A stretch of 64,000 nt of DNA from Streptomyces sp. V3I7 (GTDB lineage: Bacteria > Actinomycetota > Actinomycetes > Streptomycetales > Streptomycetaceae): assembly GCF_030817495.1 (NCBI RefSeq), contig NZ_JAUSZK010000001.1, forward strand, positions 186,001 to 250,000, given 5' to 3'. Shown here piece after piece: positions 23,734 to 31,106 of the stretch; position 1 is the first letter of the stretch; each line of letters starts with the position of its first letter. Both the position numbers and the translations under genes were made by a program. Below the pieces are notes generated by a model, which ran no database searches, was not told the origin of the DNA, and saw only the letters and a program-made list of their open reading frames with translations.

Positions 23734-25284
23734 TCAGTACTCCACCGGGCGGCCGAGGGCGGGCCCGGCGAGCTCGCCCACGGCGAGATAGGCGAGGACG
23801 ACCTCGTAGAGGTCGGTGCCGCCCGCCAGCAGCTGGCGCTCCAGGACGGGTTCGGCGCTGCGGACGTGCTCGCGCACGGTCTGGGCGTGGACGCCGATCT
23901 CGTGTGCCGCCCGTTCGGCGTTGCCGCCGGCCGCGATCCACGCGCGGAGCGTACCGCGCAGGTCCCGTCCGTCGCGGGTCAGGCGGCCGACGAGGTCCTG
24001 GGCCCAGGCGCGGATCGCCCGCCCGGCGAGCAGGTCGGCGGCGGGGACGGCGCGCGCCGGGTCCGGCGGTTCGCCTTCCGTGCGTCCGGCCTCGGTGTTC
24101 AGCGCCAGGTGGACGACGGCCCGGGCGGCCAGGTCGGTGAAGTCGGCGCACAGCAGCGCTTCGACGCGGTCCATGCGGGCACGGACGGTGTTGCGGCTGA
24201 CGCCGAGGACCTTGGCCGCGCTGACGGCGGTGAACTCCAGGCCGAGGCGGGCGGTGGCGAGCAGTTCGGCGCGGGTGTGGTGGGGCAGCGTGTCGAGCGG
24301 GCGCAGCAGATCGGCGGACCAGGCGCGCAGCGCGGCCGGGTCCATCAGCCGCTCCGGGTGGGTGCGTTCGGCGTAGACGGCCGCCTTCTCGGGACGGAAG
24401 TGGGCGACGGCGAGGGCGCTGATGGCCTGGCTGTAGGCGGTGGCGGTCTGCGCGAGGCTCTGCCGGGCGCTGCCGCCGAGGAAGACGCCCGGTCGCCGGC
24501 CGGCAAGGGAGCGCAGGCGCTCTCCGACGGCGGCGACGGGGCTGACGACGATGACGTGCCCGTCCATGGCGGGACACCGCACGACGAGTGCCTGACCCTC
24601 GGTCATGGCCAGGCACTCCTCGGCGATCCGGCCCCGGTCCGCCGCGGCTCCCTCGACGACGTAGACCCGCGCCGTGTCGGTGTCGAGCAGACCGGGCCAC
24701 AGGCCGGCCGCGACGCGCCGGGCCGAGACGGTGTCCTCCACCATCAGCAGTTGCAGGATCGCGAGCCGCAGATCGGCGGTGGCACGCCGCAGCCGCTCCC
24801 CCGCGATCGCCAACTCGCGCTCTCCGAGCAGCACTTCGACCACTGCGGCGGTCCGGCTCACGATGTCCGCCGTCCCCCGGTCGAAGGGGGTGTCGCGGGC
24901 GACGGCCAGTACGGCCGCGGACGCCGCGTGCGGGCCCGGCTGGCGTACCGCGACCAGCCGGATGTGGCGGCCTCCGCCGTCCACCGCGGCGGCGGAGATC
25001 CGGCCCGTGGCGACGTCCGCGACGGGCGCGTCGTCGAGCGCCGGCCGCTCACCGGCGAGGACGCTGCCGTCGGCGTCGAGCAGGCAGACGTCGCCGCTCA
25101 CGGTCTGCGCGAGCCAGGCGGCCACCCGGTGCAGGTCGCGGCCGAGCGGGCGCAACTGGTCGAGGAGTTCCTCGGCCCACGTCTGCTCCGGGCTCGGTGG
25201 CGTGTGCGCGTCCGCATCGCGCTCCGGGTGTGCGTGCGGCCCCTGGTCCACTCGGCCAGCCACGTCGGCCTTCCCCTCGTCCAT
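23734..25284 (-). CDS. PucR/CdaR-type transcriptional regulator
   Basis: A 516-residue regulator. The N-terminal half looks like a GAF-type sensory domain (SGDVCLLDADGSVLAGERPAL, IVSRTAAVVEVLLGERELA). Two C-terminal segments carry helix-turn-helix motifs: TAVSAAKVLGVSRNTVRARMDRVEALL, and the terminal AERAAHEIGVHAQTVREHVRSAE typical of PucR (HTH_30). The ATG at 25284 was chosen because the frame upstream of it overlaps the divergent yciO-like gene. No adjacent metabolic operon points to its ligand; the P450 pair is convergent. Confidence 0.85.
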   Translation of the reverse strand: MDEGKADVAGRVDQGPHAHPERDADAHTPPSPEQTWAEELLDQLRPLGRDLHRVAAWLAQTVSGDVCLLDADGSVLAGERPALDDAPVADVATGRISAAAVDGGGRHIRLVAVRQPGPHAASAAVLAVARDTPFDRGTADIVSRTAAVVEVLLGERELAIAGERLRRATADLRLAILQLLMVEDTVSARRVAAGLWPGLLDTDTARVYVVEGAAADRGRIAEECLAMTEGQALVVRCPAMDGHVIVVSPVAAVGERLRSLAGRRPGVFLGGSARQSLAQTATAYSQAISALAVAHFRPEKAAVYAERTHPERLMDPAALRAWSADLLRPLDTLPHHTRAELLATARLGLEFTAVSAAKVLGVSRNTVRARMDRVEALLCADFTDLAARAVVHLALNTEAGRTEGEPPDPARAVPAADLLAGRAIRAWAQDLVGRLTRDGRDLRGTLRAWIAAGGNAERAAHEIGVHAQTVREHVRSAEPVLERQLLAGGTDLYEVVLAYLAVGELAGPALGRPVEY

Positions 25285-25368
25285 CCCGTTGACCTCGGTG
25301 TATGGAAGGGACGTTACCTGACAGAGGGGGTGATGCCGGCGAGGCCGCCGACGGCATAAGCTCGACGG

Positions 25369-25989
25369 ATGGCGAAGTACTTCGACGTGCACCCGGAGAA
25401 TCCGCAGCCGCGCGGCATCGGCCAGATCGCCGACACCGTCCGCTCCGGAGGACTCATCGCATACCCCACCGACTCCTGCTACGCCCTCGGCTGCCAGATC
25501 GGCAGCCGTGACGGCATCGACCGGATCCGCTCGATCCGCAAGCTGGACGACCGGCACCACTTCACGCTGGTGTGCCGGGACTTCGCCCAGCTCGGCCAGT
25601 TCGTGCACGTGGACAACGACGTGTTCCGCGCGGTCAAGGCGTCGACGCCCGGCAACTACACCTTCATCCTCCCGGCGACCAGGGAGGTGCCGCGCAAGCT
25701 GCTGCACCCCAAGAAGAAGACCGTCGGCGTCCGCATCCCCGACCACGTCGTCACCCAGGCACTGCTGGCCGAGCTGGGCGAGCCGCTGCTGTCCAGCACG
25801 CTGCTCCTGCCGGACGAGGCCGAGCCGCTGACCCAGGGCTGGGAGATCAAGGACCGCCTCGACCACGTGGTGGACGCGGTGGTGGACTCCGGGGACTGCG
25901 GCACCGAGCCGACCACGGTGGTCGACTTCTCCAGCGGGGAGGCGGAGATCGTCCGGCGGGGCGCGGGAGACACGTCGCGCTTCGAGTGA
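25369..25989 (+). CDS. YciO/Sua5/YrdC family protein (threonylcarbamoyl-AMP synthase type)
   Basis: A 206-residue protein of the YrdC fold. Family motifs are GGLIAYPTDSCYALGC, RKLDDRHHFTLVCRDF, STPGNYTFILPATREVPRKLLHPKKKTVGVRIPDH and the PTTVVDFSSG end. Sua5/TsaC enzymes make threonylcarbamoyl-AMP for t6A in tRNA. This sequence fits the YciO subfamily better, whose activity is weaker or different, so it may not be the main t6A enzyme. Length is normal. The gene is divergent from the PucR regulator. Confidence 0.9.
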   Translation: MAKYFDVHPENPQPRGIGQIADTVRSGGLIAYPTDSCYALGCQIGSRDGIDRIRSIRKLDDRHHFTLVCRDFAQLGQFVHVDNDVFRAVKASTPGNYTFILPATREVPRKLLHPKKKTVGVRIPDHVVTQALLAELGEPLLSSTLLLPDEAEPLTQGWEIKDRLDHVVDAVVDSGDCGTEPTTVVDFSSGEAEIVRRGAGDTSRFE

Positions 25990-26012
25990 GCGGGCGGAGG
26001 GCGGAGCGGGGG

Positions 26013-26108
26013 CGGACGAACGTGTCGGGGACAGGCCGGCACGGGACCGGACGGACGTATCGGGGCGGAGGCCGGCACGGAACCGGACGGACGTATCGGG
26101 GCGGAGGC
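26013..26108. repeat. Tandem repeat of about 36 bp downstream of the YciO-like gene
   Basis: Two and two-thirds copies of a unit based on CGGACGGACGTATCGGGGCG (starts at 26013, 26048 and 26084). They lie in the otherwise non-coding 235 nt between the YciO-like gene and the dienelactone hydrolase. The units contain CGGACG direct repeats. I see no open reading frame or hairpin that explains them. Confidence 0.8.
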
Positions 26109-26224
26109 GGCCTCCAGGGGGCGCTCCGCCGTGCGGCGGCCGTCGTGCCACCATGATCGGGACACACCGCGCCGCGGCCGTCGCTGCGCGGCCCCGGCGC
26201 CGATCCGCAGAGAGGCACGTGGTC

Positions 26225-26980
26225 ATGACCGCCGTAAAGGGAACCGCCGTCGACATCCCGACCGAGGACGGCACCGCCGATGCCTACTTCGTCCACCCCG
26301 CCGACGACCGCCCCCGTCCGGGCGTCCTGCTCTACCAGGACGCCTTCGGGCTGCGCCCCCATCTGAGGGCGATGGCCGACCGGCTCGCCGCGGCCGGCTA
26401 CGCGGTCCTCGTGCCCAACGTGTTCTACCGTCACGGGCACGCGCCGGTCGTGGAGTTGCCCGAGTTCATCGACCTCGACGCGCGCCCGGAGCTGTTCGGC
26501 AAGATCGGTCCGATCATGCAGGCACTGACCCCCGACCTCGCGATCCGGGACGCGGGCGCCTATCTGCGCTGGCTCGCCGACAACCCCCTGGTCACCGACG
26601 GCCCCATCGCGGTGACCGGCTACTGCATGGGCGCCCGGCTGGCCCTGCTGACGGCCGGCGCCTACCCGGACCGGGTCGCGGCCGCGGCCGGCTTCCACGG
26701 CGGGCGGCTCGCCACCGACGCCCCGGACAGTCCGCACCTCGTCGCCGGCAAGGTCACCGCCGAGGTGTACTTCGGCCACGCCGACGAGGACGCGTCGATG
26801 CCCCCGGAGCAGATCCAGCGGCTCGACGCCGCGCTGGCCGCGGCGGGCGTACGGCACCGCAGCGAGGTCTACGAGGGCGCGCACCACGGCTACACGCAGG
26901 CCGACACCGCGGAGTACGACCGTGCGGCCGACGAGCGGCACTGGGCCGCGCTGCTCGACCTGCTGGACCGCACCTTCTGA
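26225..26980 (+). CDS. Dienelactone hydrolase family protein
   Basis: A 251-residue alpha/beta hydrolase of the dienelactone hydrolase family. The nucleophile is the Cys in ITGYCMGAR-like sequence (VTGYCMGARLALL), with the acid in YFGHADEDASMPP and the His in EGAHHGYT. The N-terminal GVLLYQDAFGLRPHLRAMADRLAAAGYAVLVPN segment is diagnostic. It could hydrolyse dienelactones or other small esters. I chose the ATG at 26225, preceded by GAGAGGCAC; the frame is open 24 codons further upstream. No aromatic-degradation genes lie nearby. Confidence 0.9.
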   Translation: MTAVKGTAVDIPTEDGTADAYFVHPADDRPRPGVLLYQDAFGLRPHLRAMADRLAAAGYAVLVPNVFYRHGHAPVVELPEFIDLDARPELFGKIGPIMQALTPDLAIRDAGAYLRWLADNPLVTDGPIAVTGYCMGARLALLTAGAYPDRVAAAAGFHGGRLATDAPDSPHLVAGKVTAEVYFGHADEDASMPPEQIQRLDAALAAAGVRHRSEVYEGAHHGYTQADTAEYDRAADERHWAALLDLLDRTF

Positions 26981-27014
26981 TCTCCCTCTCCGATCTCTCT
27001 CCGATCTCCCTCTC

Positions 27015-27040
27015 CGGTGCCCGTCTCCGGGCGGGCACCG
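27015..27040 (+). terminator. Hairpin after the dienelactone hydrolase gene
   Basis: A perfect 9-bp stem (CGGTGCCCG / CGGGCACCG, 27015-27023 and 27032-27040) with an 8-nt loop, 35 nt downstream of the stop. The short lead-in is a pyrimidine-rich run of TCTCC/GATCTC repeats. Confidence 0.6.
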
Positions 27041-27061
27041 AAGTCACTCCTTCCCCGTCCG

Positions 27062-27127
27062 TTGACATGTGCGCCGCGCGGCGCAACGCTGAGAGCGCTC
27101 TCACACAGGTACGGACCATCGGTCCGT
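27062..27127 (+). promoter_or_regulatory. Promoter of the GH64 glucanase gene with LacI-type operator and a second palindrome
   Basis: TTGACA (27062-27067) is followed after 17 nt by AACGCT (27085-27090), a credible -35/-10 pair. The perfect palindrome TGAGAGCGCTCTCA (27090-27103) lies across the expected transcription start. It has the form bound by LacI-family sugar repressors of Streptomyces, such as the CebR-like type. A further perfect inverted repeat, ACGGACC-atc-GGTCCGT (27111-27127), follows in the leader. Confidence 0.7.
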
Positions 27128-27153
27128 ACGACCCCGACCCCCACACGGAGGCG

Positions 27154-27165
27154 GAGAGTGCTCTC
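27154..27165 (+). promoter_or_regulatory. Second operator-like palindrome overlapping the glucanase start codon
   Basis: GAGAGTGCTCTC is a one-mismatch version of the core of the upstream palindrome (GAGAGCGCTCTC). It covers the GTG start at 27158. The centre-to-centre distance to the first copy is about 63 nt, six helical turns, which would allow looping or a roadblock. Confidence 0.65.
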
Positions 27166-28357
27166 ACAACTCACCCGTTTCGTCGTGCCGTTAGCGACGG
27201 CGGCCACGCTGGTCGGCGCTCCGGCGGCCGTACAGAGTCAGGCGTCGACCGCCGCGGCGGTGCCCGACACGATCCCCCTGAAGATCACCAACAACTCCGG
27301 CCGTGGTGAGGCGCTGTACGTCTACACCCTCGGCACCGAGCTCTCCTCGGGCCGGCAGGGCTGGGCCGACGCCGGTGGCGCGTTCCACGCGTGGCCCGCG
27401 GGCGGCAACCCGCCGACCGACGCACCGGACGCGTCCATTCCCGGCCCCGGCGCCGGGCAGTCGGCGACGATCCGGATCCCGAAGTTCTCCGGACGGATCT
27501 ACTTCTCCTACGGCCAGAGGCTCGTGTTCAAGCTGACCACGGGCGGGTTGGTGCAGCCGGCCGTGCAGAATCCGAACGATCCCAACCGCGACATCCTCTT
27601 CAACTGGTCGGAGTACACACTCAATGACGCCGGCCTGTGGCTCAACAGCACCCAGGTGGACATGTTCTCCGCGCCGTACGCGGTGGGCGTGCAGCGGGCC
27701 GACGGCGGCGTGAGCGAGACCGGACACCTCAAGTCGGGCGGCTACAACGGAGTGTTCGACGCGCTGCGCGGTCAGTCGGGCGGCTGGGGCGGTCTGATCC
27801 AGACCCGGTCCGACGGCACCGTGCTGCGCGCGCTCGCGCCCGGCTACGGACTGGAGACCGGCGCCCTGCCGGCCTCCGTCATGTCCGACTACATCGACCG
27901 GGTCTGGCAGAAGTACGCGACGTCGACGCTGTCGGTGACGCCGTTCACCGACCAGCCGAACACCAAGTACTTCGGCAAGGTGTCGGGGAACGTCATGAAC
28001 TTCACTGACGGCTCCGGATCGGTGGTCACCGCCTTCCAGAAGCCGGACGCGGACAGTGTGTTCGGCTGCCACAAGCTGCTCGACGCGCCCAACGACGCGG
28101 TGCGCGGCCCGATTTCACGCACTCTCTGCGCCGGGTTCAACCGCTCCACCCTGCTCACGAACCCGAACCAGCCGTCCACCGACCCGGCCGGGTTCTACCA
28201 GGACGCCGTGACCAACCACTACGCCCGGGCGGTGCACGGGCAGATGGCCGACGGCAAGGCGTACGCGTTCGCCTTCGACGATGTCGGTAACCAGGAGTCG
28301 CTCGTCCACGACGGCAACCCGCAGCAGGCGTACCTCACGCTGGATCCGCTGAACTGA
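27158..28357 (+). CDS. Secreted GH64 beta-1,3-glucanase
   Basis: A 399-residue exported protein. The signal peptide has a short basic start, a hydrophobic core (FVVPLATAATLVGAPAA) and an Ala-rich cleavage region near residue 31. The mature part matches glycoside hydrolase family 64: IPLKITNNSGRGEALYVYTLGTE at the start, RIYFSYGQRLVFKLT, WSEYTLNDAGLWLNSTQVDMFSAPYAVGV and FAFDDVGNQ at the end. These enzymes cut fungal-wall laminarin. The GTG follows GGAGG. Leucine codon 12 (27191-27193) is TTA, so expression probably needs the bldA tRNA. Two LacI-type operators suggest sugar control. Confidence 0.92.
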   Translation: MLSQLTRFVVPLATAATLVGAPAAVQSQASTAAAVPDTIPLKITNNSGRGEALYVYTLGTELSSGRQGWADAGGAFHAWPAGGNPPTDAPDASIPGPGAGQSATIRIPKFSGRIYFSYGQRLVFKLTTGGLVQPAVQNPNDPNRDILFNWSEYTLNDAGLWLNSTQVDMFSAPYAVGVQRADGGVSETGHLKSGGYNGVFDALRGQSGGWGGLIQTRSDGTVLRALAPGYGLETGALPASVMSDYIDRVWQKYATSTLSVTPFTDQPNTKYFGKVSGNVMNFTDGSGSVVTAFQKPDADSVFGCHKLLDAPNDAVRGPISRTLCAGFNRSTLLTNPNQPSTDPAGFYQDAVTNHYARAVHGQMADGKAYAFAFDDVGNQESLVHDGNPQQAYLTLDPLN

Positions 28358-28365
28358 ACGCGCGA

Positions 28366-28400
28366 CGTCCCGCACGCGGATTGCCTCCGCGTGCGGGACG
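28366..28400. terminator. Strong hairpin between the glucanase and the M4 protease
   Basis: A perfect 15-bp stem (28366-28380 with 28386-28400) and a 5-nt loop, nine nt after the glucanase stop and 18 nt before the stop of the convergent protease gene. It can terminate both. Confidence 0.8.
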
Positions 28401-28418
28401 CCTCGTGAGTACGGTGGG

Positions 28419-30818
28419 TCAGCTGGTCGTCAGGGCGGTGTCGTCCACGACGAAGCTGGTCTGGAGGGAGGAGTCCTCCACACCGGTGAACTTCAGCGTG
28501 ACCGTCTGACCGGCGAAGGACGACAGGTCGAAGCTCTTCTGGGTGTAGCCGGCGGCGGCGTTCAGGTTCGAGTACGTCGCCAGGTTGGTCGAGTTGGCGG
28601 CCACCGTCAGCTTGTCGTACTGCGAGCTGGTGGTGGTCTCCGCCGTGTCGACGTGCAGGTAGAAGGTGAGGGTCGCGCGGCAGCCGGCCGGGATCGTCAC
28701 CGCCTGCGAGAGTGTGTCGGTGTGCGCCGAGCCGTAGCCGTCGAGCCACGCCTTGTACGAACCGCCGTGCGCCGCCTCACCGGTGTCGTTGGTGATGACG
28801 CCGGTGCTGGCCGTCCAGACGGTGTTGCCGGACTCGAAGCCCGGGTTGCCCAGCTGCTGCGCCGCGGTGCAGCCGCCACCGGTCGAGCTGACGGTCCAGG
28901 TGAAGGTGGCCGTGCCCTTGGCACCGGTCGAGTCGGTCACCGTGACGGTGGTGCTGGAGGTGCCCGCGGTGGTGGGCGTGCCCGTGATCAGACCGGTCGA
29001 GCTGTTGATGGACAGACCGGCCGGCAGACCGGACGCCGCGTACGTCAGGGCACCGGAGTTGGTGCTGCTCGCCGAGATCTGCAGGCTCACCGCGGTACCC
29101 ACGGTCGAGGACTGGTTTCCCGGGTTGGTGACCGTGACGCCGCTCGCCGGCGGATTGATGTGGCTGCCGACGCCGATGCCGGCGAAGGCGTTGCCCACCC
29201 CGGCGTACTGGGCGGAGTTGGTGCCGTACAGGGCGGCGGCCGCGTTGAGGGCGGCGGTGCGGGCACCGGCGTAGTTGGTGCTCGACGTCATGTACGTCGT
29301 CAGCGCCTTGTACCAGATCTGCAGGGCGGCGGCCCGGCCGATGCCGGTGACGGCGACGCCGTCGGCGGTGGGGCTGTTGTAGGTGACGCCGTTGATGGTC
29401 TTGGTGCCGCTGCCCTCGGAGAGCAGGTAGAACATGTGGTTCGCGGGGCCCGAGGAGTAGTGCACGTCGAGGTTGCCGACGCCGGAGTACCAGTTGTCCG
29501 CGGAGCCGCCGTCCTTGCTCGGCTTGTCCATGTAACGCAGCGGCGTGCCGTTGCCGTTGATGTCGACCCGCTCGCCGATGAGGTAGTCACCGGGGTCGGA
29601 GGAGTTGTTGGCGTAGAACTCCACGCCGGTGCCGAAGATGTCGGAGGTCGCCTCGTTCAGGCCGCCCGACTCACCGCTGTAGTTGAGTCCCGCGGTGTTG
29701 GAGGTGACGCCGTGGGTCATCTCGTGCCCGGCGATGTCCAGCGAGGTCAGGGCGTGGGTGTTGCTCGTCCCGTCGCCGTAGGTCATGCAGAAGCAGGTGT
29801 CGTCCCAGAAGGCGTTGACGTAGGCGTTGCCGTAGTGGACCCGCGAGTAGGCGGCGACGCCGTCGTTGCGGATGCCGCTGCGGCCGAACGTGTTCTTGTA
29901 GAAGTCCCAGGTCGTCTGGGCGCCGTAGGCGGCGTCGGTGCCCGCGGTCTGGGTGTTGGAGCCGGAGCCGTTGCCCCAGACGTCGTCGGCATCGGTCATC
30001 AGGCTGCCGGTGCCGGACGTACCGCCGTTGAGGGAGTACGTCTTGTGGCCACCGCGCGTGGTGTCGTTCAGCTGGTACGTCGAGCCGGACAGCGTGGTGG
30101 AGAGGCTGACCGAGCCGCTGTACTGAGTGTTGCCGGTGCCGTTCTTCACCGCCTGGTAGCGGTAGAGCTCGGCGCCGGTGGAGGCGTCGGTGATGACGTG
30201 CAGCTCGCTGGGCGTGCCGTCGTCCTGGAGGCCGCCGACCACCGTCTCCCAGGCGAGCTTCGGGGTGCCGCTGCCGGCCCAGATCACCTTGCGGGCGCTG
30301 TCGGTGCTGGGCTTCTTGGCGTCGAGGGCCTTGGCGGCCTTCAGTGCCTTGGTCTCGGCGGCCGACTTGGCGAAGGTCGCGGTGGTGGAGGCTACCTTGA
30401 CGGCGCGCTTGTTGTTGAAGGTGGTGCTCACCGTGCCCCGGGCGCGGGAGGCGGGAGCGGTGTGCACGACGAGGTCGCCGCCGAGGACGGGCAGGCCGTC
30501 GTAGGTGCGCTCGTAACGAGTGTGCACGGTGCCGTCGTTGTCCTTGACGACGCCCTTGACGACGAGCTTCTCCTTGGCGCCGAGGCCGAGGGTGCGGGCG
30601 GTCGTGGCGGCCCGGTCCTTGGCGCTCTTGATCAGCGCGGAGCGCTGGGCCGGGGAGAGCTGGGCCTGGAGGCCGCCGGTGCGCAGGGTGCCGGGGTGGG
30701 GGGCGGCGGCGGTGGGCTGGGCGCTCGCCGGGACGGACTGCATGCCAACGGCCAGGAACGCGGCGGCGGAGACCAGGGCGGCTCCGACCGTGGACCGTCT
30801 GTGGGGAAGGCGTCTCAC
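28419..30818 (-). CDS. Secreted M4-family (thermolysin-like) metalloprotease
   Basis: A 799-residue pre-pro-protein. An Arg-rich signal peptide (RRLPHRRSTVGAALVSAAAFLAVGM) is followed by a propeptide with FTP/PepSY-like segments. The catalytic domain carries the zinc motif HEMTH (about residue 364) and the third ligand in GGLNEATSD. A C-terminal Ig-like putative domain (TVTNPGNQSSTVGTAVSLQI...) and a carbohydrate-binding-like domain (NPGFESGNTVW...) complete it. It should degrade extracellular protein. The start is the GTG at 30818, six nt after a perfect AGGAGG. The frame continues upstream without a binding site. Confidence 0.93.
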   Translation of the reverse strand: MRRLPHRRSTVGAALVSAAAFLAVGMQSVPASAQPTAAAPHPGTLRTGGLQAQLSPAQRSALIKSAKDRAATTARTLGLGAKEKLVVKGVVKDNDGTVHTRYERTYDGLPVLGGDLVVHTAPASRARGTVSTTFNNKRAVKVASTTATFAKSAAETKALKAAKALDAKKPSTDSARKVIWAGSGTPKLAWETVVGGLQDDGTPSELHVITDASTGAELYRYQAVKNGTGNTQYSGSVSLSTTLSGSTYQLNDTTRGGHKTYSLNGGTSGTGSLMTDADDVWGNGSGSNTQTAGTDAAYGAQTTWDFYKNTFGRSGIRNDGVAAYSRVHYGNAYVNAFWDDTCFCMTYGDGTSNTHALTSLDIAGHEMTHGVTSNTAGLNYSGESGGLNEATSDIFGTGVEFYANNSSDPGDYLIGERVDINGNGTPLRYMDKPSKDGGSADNWYSGVGNLDVHYSSGPANHMFYLLSEGSGTKTINGVTYNSPTADGVAVTGIGRAAALQIWYKALTTYMTSSTNYAGARTAALNAAAALYGTNSAQYAGVGNAFAGIGVGSHINPPASGVTVTNPGNQSSTVGTAVSLQISASSTNSGALTYAASGLPAGLSINSSTGLITGTPTTAGTSSTTVTVTDSTGAKGTATFTWTVSSTGGGCTAAQQLGNPGFESGNTVWTASTGVITNDTGEAAHGGSYKAWLDGYGSAHTDTLSQAVTIPAGCRATLTFYLHVDTAETTTSSQYDKLTVAANSTNLATYSNLNAAAGYTQKSFDLSSFAGQTVTLKFTGVEDSSLQTSFVVDDTALTTS

Positions 30819-31106
30819 TCGTACTCCTCCTGCTGCGGCCGCTGGGGCGACCGGTGACAGAGACCGGTCAGACGGGGTGTGCTGACCGGGAACTGCGGGT
30901 CCGGCCGTGCTGGGACGGGCGGACCGGGAGAGGGGCTCTGCGACTGTCGGGGGGAGAATGACAGTCGTTGACCAGTCCATGCCACTAGCTGACTCGCATT
31001 CGAGGGTTTTCCCCATGCCATTGGTCAAACCACTGTGTTCACCTGGTCAAACAACCTTATGGAGCCCCTGAATTGACGCTCCAGTGATCGTTGCTACGGT
31101 GCACCG
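30819..31106. promoter_or_regulatory. Divergent control region between the M4 protease and the metallophosphoesterase
   Basis: For the plus-strand gene, TTGACG (31073-31078) and TACGGT (31095-31100) with a 16-nt spacer place the transcription start near the ATG at 31107, so that mRNA is probably leaderless. Direct repeats TGGTCAAAC at 31022-31030 and 31044-31052 are 22 nt apart, and an inverted copy GTTGACCA lies at 30967-30974. They are candidate binding sites for a regulator of the protease. Confidence 0.5.

Noticed and set aside
23734..26274. PucR gene extended to 26274 (846 codons)
   Set aside because: The extra N-terminal part is antisense to the well-supported YciO-like gene. The regulator-like sequence starts at the ATG 25284.
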